A stretch of DNA of 12,789 nt from an uncultured Lachnospiraceae bacterium (GCA_902783765.1 CACZSB010000214.1:1-12789), one strand, 5' to 3'. Positions 1-6,737 are shown, numbered from the stretch's first letter. Program-made: numbers and translations. Notes: a model not told the origin generated them from the sequence alone.

Positions 1-723
1 ATTTTTGCGGTTTCCCGGGTCACGGAGGACAATGACCCCCTGGCTGCCTGGGATGAGCATGACAACCGGCTTACAGGCTACGGAGAAAAGCTCACCGCCT
101 ATCAGTTCAAGGCCCTGCATTTTACCAGCGGCCTGGGCACGGATCTGACCGTGGGCCTGGTGAATGATCATATCTGGGTGGGAGGCGGCTGCTCCACGCC
201 CCAGGGAGTTTATTTTGACCCCAATATTCCCACGGAGGAATGTTTTTCCATGCCGGAAAAGACCGGCACCGAGGGCATCGTATATGCTTCCAAGCCCTTA
301 AGCTACCAGGGCCGTGTCATAGAGAATTTCTGGCTGCGCTTCGAAAAGGGCAAGGTGGTGGATTACGGTGCCGAAAAGGAGCAGGAAACCCTAAAGAAGC
401 TGGTGGAGTTCGATGAAGGCTCCGCCTATCTGGGGGAGGTGGCCCTGGTGCCCTACGATTCCCCGGTATCCCGCTCCGGCATCCTCTTTTTCAACACGCT
501 TTACGATGAAAACGCCGCCTGCCATCTGGCCCTGGGCCGGCCCTACCCGGAAAATATCCAGGGAGGCACGGAAATGAGCGAGGAGGAACTGGCGGCCCAC
601 GGTGCCAACAGCTCCATGACCCATTGCGATTTTATGTTTGGCACGGCGGATACACAGATCGACGGGATCCTGCCCGACGGCAGCCGGGTGCCCCTTTTCC
701 GGGGCGGTAATTATGTCCTGTAG
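1..723 (+). CDS. M29-family metallo-aminopeptidase, C-terminal part (5' end outside window)
   Basis: The reading frame is open from base 1 to the TAG at 721-723, giving the last 240 residues; M29 enzymes (AmpS/PepS/aminopeptidase T) are usually about 410 residues, so roughly the first 40% lies upstream. These are cytoplasmic dinuclear-metal exopeptidases that remove N-terminal residues from peptides. The metal and catalytic motifs of the family are present in order: PTEE (from base 235), Glu in LGEVALVP (436-438), His in ENAACHLALGRPY (523-525) with its Tyr (544-546), and His and Asp in MTHCDF (622-630). An internal GTG at 151 is not a start, because conserved sequence (SGLGTDLTVGLV) continues upstream of it. 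The stop codon overlaps the ribosome binding site of the next gene, so the two are probably cotranscribed. Family assignment is confident; the exact member (ampS or pepS) is not decided. Confidence 0.93.
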   Translation: MFAVSRVTEDNDPLAAWDEHDNRLTGYGEKLTAYQFKALHFTSGLGTDLTVGLVNDHIWVGGGCSTPQGVYFDPNIPTEECFSMPEKTGTEGIVYASKPLSYQGRVIENFWLRFEKGKVVDYGAEKEQETLKKLVEFDEGSAYLGEVALVPYDSPVSRSGILFFNTLYDENAACHLALGRPYPENIQGGTEMSEEELAAHGANSSMTHCDFMFGTADTQIDGILPDGSRVPLFRGGNYVL

Positions 724-732
724 GAGGTTCTT

Positions 733-1569
733 ATGAAACGGGTTATTGCAGCGGATTCTTCTTCCAATATTATTGAGTTCAAGCCCCTGGAGTATCACTG
801 TGCCCCTTTGAAAATCGTCATCGATGGGCAGACCTTCGAGGATCGGGCCGGGGTGAATCTGGAGGATATGGTCAACAAAATGGAACGCTGCGAGACCAGC
901 TCCAGCGCCTGTCCCAATGTGGCGGAATGGCTGGAGGCCTTTGGAGAAGGAGATGAGGTCTTTGCGGTGACCATTTCCAATCGGCTTTCCGGCAGCTACA
1001 ATGCCGCCATGGCCGCCAAACAGGAGTATGAGGAAAGCCATCCCAAGGCCCGGGTGGCGGTAATAGACAGTCTTATGACAGGCCCCGGCATGCGGATGAT
1101 CATGGAAAAGATTGCCGAGCTGGACGGCCAGGGCCTGAGTTTTGAGGGGATTATGGAGCGGCTGGCGGAGTATCGGAAGCGGATGCATCTGTGCTTTTCT
1201 TTGGCCTCTATCCATAATCTGGCCAAGAACGGCCGGGTCTCCCATATCACCGCCACGCTTTTCGGAATCCTGGGGATTCGGATGCTGGGACGGGCCAGTG
1301 ACGAGGGCACCATTGAATCCGTCAACAAGGTCCGGGGCGAGAAGGCAGGTCTGCGCAGCGTGATCAATGAGCTGGTGGAAAAGGGCTATCAGGGAGGCAA
1401 ATGCTATATTTCCCACACCCTGGACGGGGACCTGGCGGGCCGGCTTAAAGAAGCCATCCTACAGCGCTTCCCCGGCAGCCGTATCTTTATCGAGCCCAAC
1501 ATGGGCCTGTGCAGTTATTATTCCGAACGCCACGGGCTGATCGTGGGTTTTGAGGGGGGCCTGCGCTAA
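733..1569 (+). CDS. DegV family fatty-acid-binding protein
   Basis: A complete 278-residue protein of normal DegV length, starting at ATG 733 behind an AGGAGG that overlaps the upstream stop. DegV proteins (FakB in the FakA/FakB kinase pair) bind a fatty acid and present its carboxylate for phosphorylation, feeding exogenous fatty acids into phospholipid synthesis. Visible signatures are the N-terminal VIAADSSSNI strand, the Ser/Thr-rich segment ETSSSACP (54-61), the ligand-contacting ISNRLSGSYNAA segment (81-92), VIDSLMTGPG (110-119) and LASIHNLAKNGRVS (147-160). The C-terminal loop reads EPNMGLCSYYSERHG rather than the common GPVIGxHxGPG, so this belongs to a divergent DegV subgroup; its ligand cannot be read from sequence. 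No fakA kinase gene is visible. The PAP2 gene follows after 7 bases, which hints at a shared role in lipid metabolism (inference). Confidence 0.92.
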   Translation: MKRVIAADSSSNIIEFKPLEYHCAPLKIVIDGQTFEDRAGVNLEDMVNKMERCETSSSACPNVAEWLEAFGEGDEVFAVTISNRLSGSYNAAMAAKQEYEESHPKARVAVIDSLMTGPGMRMIMEKIAELDGQGLSFEGIMERLAEYRKRMHLCFSLASIHNLAKNGRVSHITATLFGILGIRMLGRASDEGTIESVNKVRGEKAGLRSVINELVEKGYQGGKCYISHTLDGDLAGRLKEAILQRFPGSRIFIEPNMGLCSYYSERHGLIVGFEGGLR

Positions 1570-1576
1570 GATAATC

Positions 1577-2293
1577 ATGGAGAATCAGAACGAAGGTTTT
1601 TTCCGCAAGATCAGACTGTATGCCATTATCATAGGGGTGGCCTATCTGATTTTGCAGCATTGTTTTTATCTGGCCGGCCATTATTTGGCGGAATGGATCG
1701 GATTTGAGGCCTTTTTGCCCAAAATTGCCTGGGATGACAAGATCCCGATTCTGTCGGTCTTTATCATCCCCTATATCTGGTCCTACCTTTACTGGGCCAT
1801 GGGGCCCATGGCGGTCTCTGTATGCGAAAAAAGGCATTTTGCCGATTATATGGCGGCCAATTTGCTGTCCTGTATAGGGGGCATGCTGCTGCTGGCCTTT
1901 TTTCCCACCTATATGGACCGGGCGGCGGAAGGCTTGTATGTGGTGGGAGAGCATCCCACGGTCTTTGACAAATTGCGTCAGTTTTGGTACTCCCTGGACG
2001 GGGCGACCCTGGCCTATAATCTTTTGCCCAGCTTCCATTGCATCAACAGCACCCTTTGCTATCTGGGGGTGGCGGGACGCAGGGAGATCCCCCGCTGGTA
2101 TCGGATCTATTCCCTGCTGACCACCCTGCTGATTTATGCTTCCACCGTCTATGTGAAGCAGCATTATGTGCTGGATATTTTTGCCGGCGTGGCTCTGGCC
2201 CTTTTGGTGTATCTTCTGTGCAAGAAGTATCATTTGGGCCGGATATTTGCGTCCCTGGAAAGGCTTTGGGGCAAAAAAAAGACAGCCCCGTAG
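1577..2293 (+). CDS. PAP2 / Aur1-type membrane phosphatase
   Basis: A 238-residue polytopic membrane protein with hydrophobic segments near residues 13-35, 57-80, 92-110, 150-165, 179-193 and 198-215. It carries the two core PAP2 superfamily motifs: PSFH (151-154) and STVYVKQHYVLDIFAG (189-204). These supply catalytic His154, His196 and Asp200. The C3 motif has Thr where classical PAP2 enzymes have Arg, and the KxxxxxxRP motif is not seen, which resembles the Aur1-like (PAP2_3) branch. The expected substrate is a lipid phosphate or phospholipid at the membrane face; the exact one is unknown. ATG 1577 was chosen because it begins at the hydrophilic head of the protein; a TTG at 1550 would overlap degV. 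No good ribosome binding site precedes ATG 1577, so translation may be coupled to degV, which ends 7 bases upstream. The stop codon lies in the loop of a terminator hairpin. Confidence 0.85.
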   Translation: MENQNEGFFRKIRLYAIIIGVAYLILQHCFYLAGHYLAEWIGFEAFLPKIAWDDKIPILSVFIIPYIWSYLYWAMGPMAVSVCEKRHFADYMAANLLSCIGGMLLLAFFPTYMDRAAEGLYVVGEHPTVFDKLRQFWYSLDGATLAYNLLPSFHCINSTLCYLGVAGRREIPRWYRIYSLLTTLLIYASTVYVKQHYVLDIFAGVALALLVYLLCKKYHLGRIFASLERLWGKKKTAP

Positions 2294-2299
2294 GCTGTC
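2273..2299 (-). terminator. Intrinsic terminator of the PrsW-CAP gene, shared with the convergent PAP2 gene
   Basis: A 7-bp perfect stem (GACAGCC 2281-2287 with GGCTGTC 2293-2299) has a 5-nt loop. Read leftward it is followed by eight T residues (the A run at 2273-2280), a textbook rho-independent terminator 11 bases past the PrsW-CAP stop. Read rightward the stem is followed by AAAAGTGTTTT, a much weaker tail, so it may work partially for the rightward operon. The PAP2 stop codon (2291-2293) lies in the loop and first stem base, so the hairpin overlaps coding sequence. Confidence 0.85.
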
Positions 2300-2309
2300 A
2301 AAAGTGTTT

Positions 2310-3686
2310 TCATTGGGCAATGAGCTGCACCCAGTAAAGAATGCCGTCCTTTAATATACAGGCCACGGCGGCAAAGCCGGCCTGGGAATCCAGAATATTG
2401 TTCCGATGGCCCGGGCTGCCCATGAAGGCGTCGTGAACGGCGGAAGCGTTGCGGTAGCCGGAGGCGATATTTTCCCCCAGCAGCTGACTTACTGCGGGGC
2501 AGGGATAATCCTGCAGCACTGAAAAGCTGTCCCGGCCGTCGGGACGGTCAGTTTCAAATTTTCTTGTGATTTCTTCGGCCCGAACCAGGGCACATTGATA
2601 AAGTCCCTCATCCCAAACCAGGGCTTCCAGTCCCTGAGATCTGCGGGCCATATTCATCAAGTCGAAGGCGGTTTGGGCCAGCGACTTTTTTTCCACCACG
2701 GAGGCGGGCAGTTGGTATTCAGAAGAAGCGACGGATTCAGCCGAGCTTGCCTCGGCGGATTCGGCGGAAGCCACGCTGGTGGGCGCCTCGGTACGCTGCT
2801 CGCTGCTGGGCTGGGTCTGCCCGGCGGTGGCGGGAGAGGAAGGGGAGGCGGGAGAAAGGGCCTGACGCTCCGGATAAAACAGCAGGAACAAGCTCACCAG
2901 GGTGACCGCGGCCCCCAGGGCAATATAGAAGCGGCCGCCGCCGATTTTCTCCCCGGGCTCGCCCCATTCGCTGTAGAAATCGCCCCCCTGCCAGGAAAGG
3001 TCTTTAATAAGCTTATAGGCGGCAAAAAACAGCACCACCGCAAAGACAAAAAAGAGCAGGGAAAGCCCCCGTTTCTGGGCGACGATAAAGTCATAGGCTC
3101 CGTGGAAAAATGCCGGAATTACCAGGCTCAGAAAACGGTAAAAGAGGCTTTTTTTCCGGTTGTAGCGTTCATATTGCTTGGCCGTTCCATATAAAGCTCC
3201 CATAAAAATGCCGCAGCTGGCATGGGCGGGAATGGCGGTCACCGCCCGCAGCATGGCGGTACCCATACCGTACAGAAGCACATAGGCCACATTTTCCGTT
3301 AAGGCAAAGCCCAGGCTTACAAAGGCGGCGTAGACCACACCGTCAAAACGGCATCTGAAATTCGGCGAATTCCAGCTGATGCGCCGCAATATGAAGTATT
3401 TGGATCCCTCCTCCGCCAGGGCCACCACCAGGAAGTAATACAGGATGTTGTACATCAGTTGGCTGGTGGCCACCGTGGTAACAAGTTTGGCGCCAATCAG
3501 CTCCAGCACCACGGCCAGGGCAGTGGAAATGACCCCCATCCAGATCAATAGGAGCAGGAAGCTCTTGGGCTGCTGTCCCAGGGGGTCGGAACGGTATATT
3601 TTGACCATGAGAAAGACAGCTGGCAGAATGGCTACAGCTGTCAGAAAGGGATTCACGGATAAAGCTTTAAAAAAGAAAGAGAACAT
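2310..3686 (-). CDS. PrsW-family intramembrane protease fused to a C-terminal CAP (SCP/PR1) domain
   Basis: A 458-residue membrane protein. Residues 1-230 are polytopic and carry PrsW motifs: AEEGSK (91-96), FDG (114-116), FALTEN (127-132), PAHASCGIFMG (153-163) and FFHGAYDF (193-200). These give the candidate catalytic and metal residues Glu92, Glu93, Glu131, His155 and His195. PrsW cleaves membrane anti-sigma factors such as RsiW in Bacillus. A further membrane segment (254-271) leads to a Ser/Ala/Pro/Glu-rich linker (about 275-330), then a CAP domain (335-458) with GENIASG (404-410), SPGHRNNIL (424-432) and YWVQL. The CAP domain should lie outside the cell. Its usual SHxRPDG motif reads ETDRPDG, so one of the two conserved CAP histidines is missing, while His427 remains. 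Start ATG 3684-3686 is preceded by GGAGGAAG; an in-frame ATG at 3758 lies upstream of the promoter and was rejected. Function of the fusion is unknown. Confidence 0.86.
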   Translation of the reverse strand: MFSFFFKALSVNPFLTAVAILPAVFLMVKIYRSDPLGQQPKSFLLLLIWMGVISTALAVVLELIGAKLVTTVATSQLMYNILYYFLVVALAEEGSKYFILRRISWNSPNFRCRFDGVVYAAFVSLGFALTENVAYVLLYGMGTAMLRAVTAIPAHASCGIFMGALYGTAKQYERYNRKKSLFYRFLSLVIPAFFHGAYDFIVAQKRGLSLLFFVFAVVLFFAAYKLIKDLSWQGGDFYSEWGEPGEKIGGGRFYIALGAAVTLVSLFLLFYPERQALSPASPSSPATAGQTQPSSEQRTEAPTSVASAESAEASSAESVASSEYQLPASVVEKKSLAQTAFDLMNMARRSQGLEALVWDEGLYQCALVRAEEITRKFETDRPDGRDSFSVLQDYPCPAVSQLLGENIASGYRNASAVHDAFMGSPGHRNNILDSQAGFAAVACILKDGILYWVQLIAQ

Positions 3687-3707
3687 GTGCCTTCCTCCAC
3701 GGAGCAA

Positions 3708-3736
3708 ATAATAGGACAAACGGGAAAGAATGTAAA
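3708..3736 (-). promoter_or_regulatory. Sigma-A-type promoter of the PrsW-CAP gene
   Basis: Read leftward: -35 TTTACA (3731-3736), a 17-bp spacer and -10 TATTAT (3708-3713). The predicted start near 3701 leaves a leader of about 15 nt that holds just the GGAGGAAG ribosome binding site (3691-3698). The placement supports ATG 3686 as the start codon. Confidence 0.75.
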
Positions 3737-3756
3737 GAGGATAAATGAGGTAAACC

Positions 3757-4068
3757 ATGAATCAAAAACGGGTGGAACGCATCAGCCGGATGGAGATGAA
3801 TCTGGATGAATCACAAAAGGCCATGGAAAAGCTGGCCGCAGCCATGGATCAGTATGAGGCGGTTCAGGCAAAGTATTATAAACTGGCCCGTTATTACGGC
3901 AGCAGCCTTTGGCTGGAGGATTATGAAGCGGATGAAGCCGGTCAGCTGCCTTCGGAGCTGAAACGGGGCGTCCTTTCCGAGGACGGAGTTTATAATTTGC
4001 TGCTGGAGCATCGAGAACTGATGAAAAGGCTGCAGAAAATAGTGCTGCGGAGCCTGGAGGAAGAATAA
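3757..4068 (+). CDS. DUF4298 domain-containing protein
   Basis: A small 103-residue protein, charged and probably mostly helical, with no signal peptide or membrane segment, so likely cytoplasmic. It matches DUF4298 along its whole length: an N-terminal RISRMEMNLDES helix, a KYYKLARYYGSSLWLEDYE core (39-57), LPSELKRGVLSEDGVYNLL (64-82) and a C-terminal basic/acidic helix. The start ATG has a GAGG 6 bases upstream. It is divergent from the PrsW-CAP gene, with 70 bases between start codons; no clear rightward promoter was found there. DUF4298 has no established function, and nothing in the sequence gives one. Confidence 0.85.
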   Translation: MNQKRVERISRMEMNLDESQKAMEKLAAAMDQYEAVQAKYYKLARYYGSSLWLEDYEADEAGQLPSELKRGVLSEDGVYNLLLEHRELMKRLQKIVLRSLEEE

Positions 4069-4069
4069 G

Positions 4070-4102
4070 CGCCGCCGGCATGCATCATTTTTCAGGGCGG
4101 CG
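4070..4102 (+). other. GC-rich hairpin between DUF4298 and the AT-rich insert
   Basis: CGCCGCC (4070-4076) can pair with GGCGGCG (4096-4102) around a 19-nt loop. There is no T run after the stem; the only T run (4088-4092) is inside the loop, so it is a poor intrinsic terminator. It is the last GC-rich sequence before base composition turns AT-rich near 4110, and may mark the left edge of the insert. Confidence 0.3.
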
Positions 4103-4138
4103 GACCAGGTGAGATTTTAGACAATTAAGGACAATCCT

Positions 4139-6340
4139 ATGAATCTTTATGATTATTGTATACAAAACGATATGAATGATCTTCTTGTTGAGTGGCATTC
4201 TGAAAAGAACGGAAATATAACTATGGAGGACATTTCAAGTTTTAGTCATAAAAAAACTTGGTGGAAATGTCAAAAGGGACATGAATGGGAAGCAACTGTT
4301 AATAATAGGGTGAGGGGATCTAAATGCCCATTCTGCACAAATAAAAGAGTTCTATGTGGATATAACGATTTAAAAACAATAAATTCTGAGGTTGCATCAG
4401 AGTGGCATTATATTAAGAATTCCCCACTCAAGCCTGAGCAGTTTGTGGCAGGATCAGATGCAAAAGTTTGGTGGATTGGAAGATGTGGTCATGAGTGGCA
4501 ACAAAGAATATATAATCGTGTTGGGGGGCAAGGATGCCCTTATTGTAAGGGAAATGCAGTATTAAAAGGGTTTAATGATTTGGCTACGGTAAATTCGGGG
4601 ATAGCATCTCAATGGCATCCGACTAAAAATGGACACTTAAAACCATATGCTTTAACAGACGGGTCAAATAAAAAAGTTTGGTGGCTTGGAAAGTGTGGCC
4701 ATGAATGGAAAGCCTCTGTCCATGGTAGATGCAAAAGGGGAGATGGCTGTCCATATTGTTATAATAATAAACTTTTGGTTGGCTTTAATGATTTGCAGAC
4801 GGTGGATCTAGTCTTGGCTAAAGAATGGCATCCTGAGAAGAATGGAGGGCTGAAACCGTGTGATGTCATTCGTGGGTCAAATAAAAAAGTTTGGTGGCAA
4901 TGCTCTAAAGGGCATGAGTGGCTAACATCTGTTGATCATAGAATGACCTCAAATTCAGGTTGCCCATATTGTTATGGAAACAAACTGCTTGCAGGATATA
5001 ATGATTTAGAAACAGTATCTCCGGAATTAGCCAAAGAGTGGCATCCTACTAAGAACGGGGATCTGACTCCTAGAGACGTTACTTCAAGTTGTAATGCCAA
5101 AGTATGGTGGTTGGGAAAATGCGGGCATGAGTTTAAGACTATGGTGTCTGCGAGAAAAAGAGGAAGAGGTTGCCCGATTTGTAATAGTGAATCGCTTACG
5201 TCTTTTCCGGAACAAGCTATTTTCTTTTATGCGAAAAGGCATTTCCAAGATGCAAAAAACAGGTTTATTGATAATAAAAATGAAATTGATATTTATTTGC
5301 CTTCTCTAAATATAGGTATAGAGTATGACGGATTTTATTATCATAAAAATAAGAGAGAAAAAGAGAAAAGGAAAGAGGATTATTTCGCCAATAAGGGAAT
5401 TAAGCTTATAAGGGTCAAAGAGGCAGAAATAGATGACGTAATTATAGAAGGTAACGTAATTAGCTACAACTATAAAAACCAAGTATTTTTAGAAAAGGCG
5501 ATAGAAACACTGTTCAGCACCTTTTTGGAGATTCATTCTGCCAGTATTGACTTAGAAAGAGATAACGAATCAATACTTGTTATGTATCTTAAGCAGAAAA
5601 AAGAAAGCAGCATAGCTGGTAACAACCATCTTATGAAGGAATGGAATACTGAGAAAAATGGGTATTTAAACCCCGAATATATTTCACAGTTTTCAAGTAA
5701 AAAAGTATGGTGGAAATGCCCTAAAGGTCATGAGTGGAAGTCGCTCGTTTCTAATAGGGCTAATGGGACAGGGTGTCCATATTGTTCAGGTAGAATTGCT
5801 GAAACGGGAGTTAATGATTTAAAGACTCTTAATGAGGCGCTTGCAGATGAGTGGAACTACGTTAAAAACGACAGGATAGATATTAATTCCATTTCATTGC
5901 ATTCAAGTAGAAGGGTGTGGTGGAAGTGTAAAAATGGTCATGAATGGCAAGCTAGAGTCGCTAGGAGAGCCGAAGGAGACGGATGCCCATTTTGTGCTGG
6001 ACAAAGAACTATTGCTGGAAAAAATGATCTTGCAACGGTTAACCCAATCCTTGCCAAAGAATGGCATCCTGAAAAAAACGAAAGTCTTTCCCCCGGTGAT
6101 GTAATGGCTGGATCAGGGAAAAAAGTATGGTGGCTTGGAAAGTGTGGCCATGAATGGGAACAGAAGGTGTTTACAAGAAACCAAGGCAGAGGATGTCCTT
6201 ATTGTTCTAGCCAAAGACTGCTTAACGGTTTTAATGATTTGAAAACAAAAAAACCAATATTATCAAGAGAGTGGAATTACGAGAGGAATGAAGAGCTAAA
6301 ACCAGAGGATGTAATGTCTGGATCTAATAAGAAAGTTTGA
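4139..6340 (+). CDS. DUF4379-type zinc-ribbon repeat protein with inserted Vsr-like nuclease domain
   Basis: A 733-residue protein starting at ATG 4139, 7 bases after AAGGA. It holds eight complete repeats of about 70 residues plus the start of a ninth. The repeat consensus is EWHxxKNGxLxPxDV..GSxKKVWW, then Cys/His ligands before GHEW, then R..G.GCPYC and GxNDLxTVNPxLA. Repeats 1-5 span about 18-350, repeats 6-8 about 498-706, and the ninth begins near 709. Between them, residues 355-470 form a Vsr/PD-(D/E)XK-like fold: SFPEQAIFFY (Glu358), NEIDIYLP (Asp384), IGIEYDGFYYH (Glu395, Asp397, His402) and IKLIRVKEAEI (421-431). Each ribbon should bind one zinc and the nuclease should cut DNA (family-based inference). 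Repeat 9 stops at TGA 6338-6340, where the frame should read Trp; the frame continues to 6442. The gene is far more AT-rich than the left block, suggesting transfer. Confidence 0.85.
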   Translation: MNLYDYCIQNDMNDLLVEWHSEKNGNITMEDISSFSHKKTWWKCQKGHEWEATVNNRVRGSKCPFCTNKRVLCGYNDLKTINSEVASEWHYIKNSPLKPEQFVAGSDAKVWWIGRCGHEWQQRIYNRVGGQGCPYCKGNAVLKGFNDLATVNSGIASQWHPTKNGHLKPYALTDGSNKKVWWLGKCGHEWKASVHGRCKRGDGCPYCYNNKLLVGFNDLQTVDLVLAKEWHPEKNGGLKPCDVIRGSNKKVWWQCSKGHEWLTSVDHRMTSNSGCPYCYGNKLLAGYNDLETVSPELAKEWHPTKNGDLTPRDVTSSCNAKVWWLGKCGHEFKTMVSARKRGRGCPICNSESLTSFPEQAIFFYAKRHFQDAKNRFIDNKNEIDIYLPSLNIGIEYDGFYYHKNKREKEKRKEDYFANKGIKLIRVKEAEIDDVIIEGNVISYNYKNQVFLEKAIETLFSTFLEIHSASIDLERDNESILVMYLKQKKESSIAGNNHLMKEWNTEKNGYLNPEYISQFSSKKVWWKCPKGHEWKSLVSNRANGTGCPYCSGRIAETGVNDLKTLNEALADEWNYVKNDRIDINSISLHSSRRVWWKCKNGHEWQARVARRAEGDGCPFCAGQRTIAGKNDLATVNPILAKEWHPEKNESLSPGDVMAGSGKKVWWLGKCGHEWEQKVFTRNQGRGCPYCSSQRLLNGFNDLKTKKPILSREWNYERNEELKPEDVMSGSNKKV

Positions 6341-6442
6341 TGGAGATGCGGCAAGTGTGGCTATGAATGGCAGGCTGTAATAAATAATAGAAGTAGAGGT
6401 ACAGGATGTCCTAATTGTCGGGCGAATAAAAACAAGGACTAA
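6341..6442 (+). pseudogene. Detached C-terminal half of zinc-ribbon repeat 9, in frame after a TGA
   Basis: Directly after the TGA the same frame stays open for 33 codons to TAA 6440-6442. It encodes WRCGKCGYEW, then INNRSRGTGCPNC and a basic tail, which completes the repeat. Replacing the TGA with TGG would restore VWW, so this looks like a nonsense mutation or a readthrough site. The ribbon has Cys-x2-Cys plus CPNC, a four-Cys version, whereas the other repeats use one Cys and one His before CPxC. The normal fate of a 102-base piece is no separate translation, since it has no start or ribosome binding site. Confidence 0.7.
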
Positions 6443-6578
6443 CTTGCTATTACGAGACCTGTTATAGATATTCAATTGAAATGGACAATTGTATTAGAAC
6501 TCAGATTAAAAACATAAAAAAACTATACCAAACTTGAATAAATGATAGTAGATACCACAAGGGTACTTACCCACTCTA

Positions 6579-6609
6579 AAAGCCGTACTCATGCAAAAGT
6601 ACGGTTTTT
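6579..6609 (+). terminator. Intrinsic terminator of the zinc-ribbon nuclease gene
   Basis: CCGTACT (6583-6589) pairs perfectly with AGTACGG (6598-6604) around an 8-nt loop, followed by TTTTT (6605-6609). Flanking A residues at 6579-6581 can extend the stem with the T run. It lies about 140 bases past the extended end of the nuclease gene, and separates it from the AlbA_2 gene, which has its own promoter. Confidence 0.75.
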
Positions 6610-6652
6610 AAACGAAAAAGCCACAATTGGAGCAATAGACAGACATTGTAGC

Positions 6653-6681
6653 TTGATATATGGAACGATAAATAGTACAAT
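6653..6681 (+). promoter_or_regulatory. Predicted sigma-A promoter of the AlbA_2 gene
   Basis: -35 TTGATA (6653-6658), a 17-bp spacer and -10 TACAAT (6676-6681) predict a start near 6688, about 50 bases before ATG 6738. The spacer, -10 and start all fall in the 12-nt periodic array, so a protein binding that array would affect initiation. A second TGATACAAT extended -10-like site at 6713-6721 would leave no room for the ribosome binding site. Confidence 0.55.
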
Positions 6682-6709
6682 AAATGGCATGATAAATGAA
6701 ACAATAATT
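6662..6709 (+). repeat. Four-unit 12-nt periodic array upstream of the AlbA_2 gene
   Basis: Units are GGAACGATAAAT, AGTACAATAAAT, GGCATGATAAAT and GAAACAATAATT. In the matching frame they translate as GTIN-STIN-GMIN-ETII, then Met and a TGA at 6713-6715. This is the same kind of tetrapeptide repeat seen in the gene's own C-terminal linker (GMIN-ETIN-NMIS-GTLT). It is either a degraded tail of a related gene or a repeated binding site; the sequence alone does not decide. Confidence 0.75.
6684..6707 (+). repeat. 24-bp exact direct repeat, upstream copy
   Basis: Identical over 24 bases to 7840-7863 in the same orientation; the bases on both sides differ. It lies at the predicted transcription start of the AlbA_2 gene. 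Recombination between the copies would remove 1156 bp and most of that gene. Confidence 0.9.
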
Positions 6710-6737
6710 ATGTGATACAATTAGGAGAATATAAGGC

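Larger units (their letters stand above)
6443..6737 (+). other. AT-rich intergenic region between the two insert genes
   Basis: This 295-base gap contains, in order: a 10-bp palindrome TTCAATTGAA (6471-6480) with a second CAATTG at 6486-6491; a small GGGT/ACCC inverted repeat (6561-6572); a terminator hairpin near 6583-6604; and a promoter overlapping a 12-nt periodic array (6662-6709). No credible gene is seen on either strand. Confidence 0.6.

Noticed and set aside
391..1416. Long leftward open frame of 341 codons across the M29 and DegV genes
   Set aside because: Shadow of two well-matched rightward genes. Its translation is rich in His/Gly/Gln, as often seen opposite GC-rich genes, and it spans the gap between them with no ribosome binding site.
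1550..1576. TTG start for the PAP2 gene
   Set aside because: It would overlap the end of degV and add nine residues with no family support and no ribosome binding site; ATG 1577 is simpler.
3687..3758. Upstream ATG extending the PrsW-CAP gene by 24 residues
   Set aside because: It lies before the TTTACA-17-TATTAT promoter, so would not be transcribed, while ATG 3686 has a strong GGAGGAAG.
4070..4102. Hairpin after the DUF4298 gene as an intrinsic terminator
   Set aside because: No T run follows the stem; the loop is 19 nt long.
6338..6340. TGA as a selenocysteine codon or a recoded Trp
   Set aside because: The position is a conserved Trp rather than a catalytic Cys, and TGA serves as a normal stop in other genes here (for example 8073-8075 and 9820-9822).
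4139..6442. CRISPR-like or DNA-level repeat array
   Set aside because: Repeats are about 210 bases, diverged at the DNA level, and conserved at the protein level with zinc-ligand patterns; they are protein domain repeats.
6713..6721. Extended -10 site TGATACAAT as the AlbA_2 promoter
   Set aside because: It would start transcription at or after the AGGAG at 6723-6727, removing the ribosome binding site; the 6653-6681 promoter fits better.
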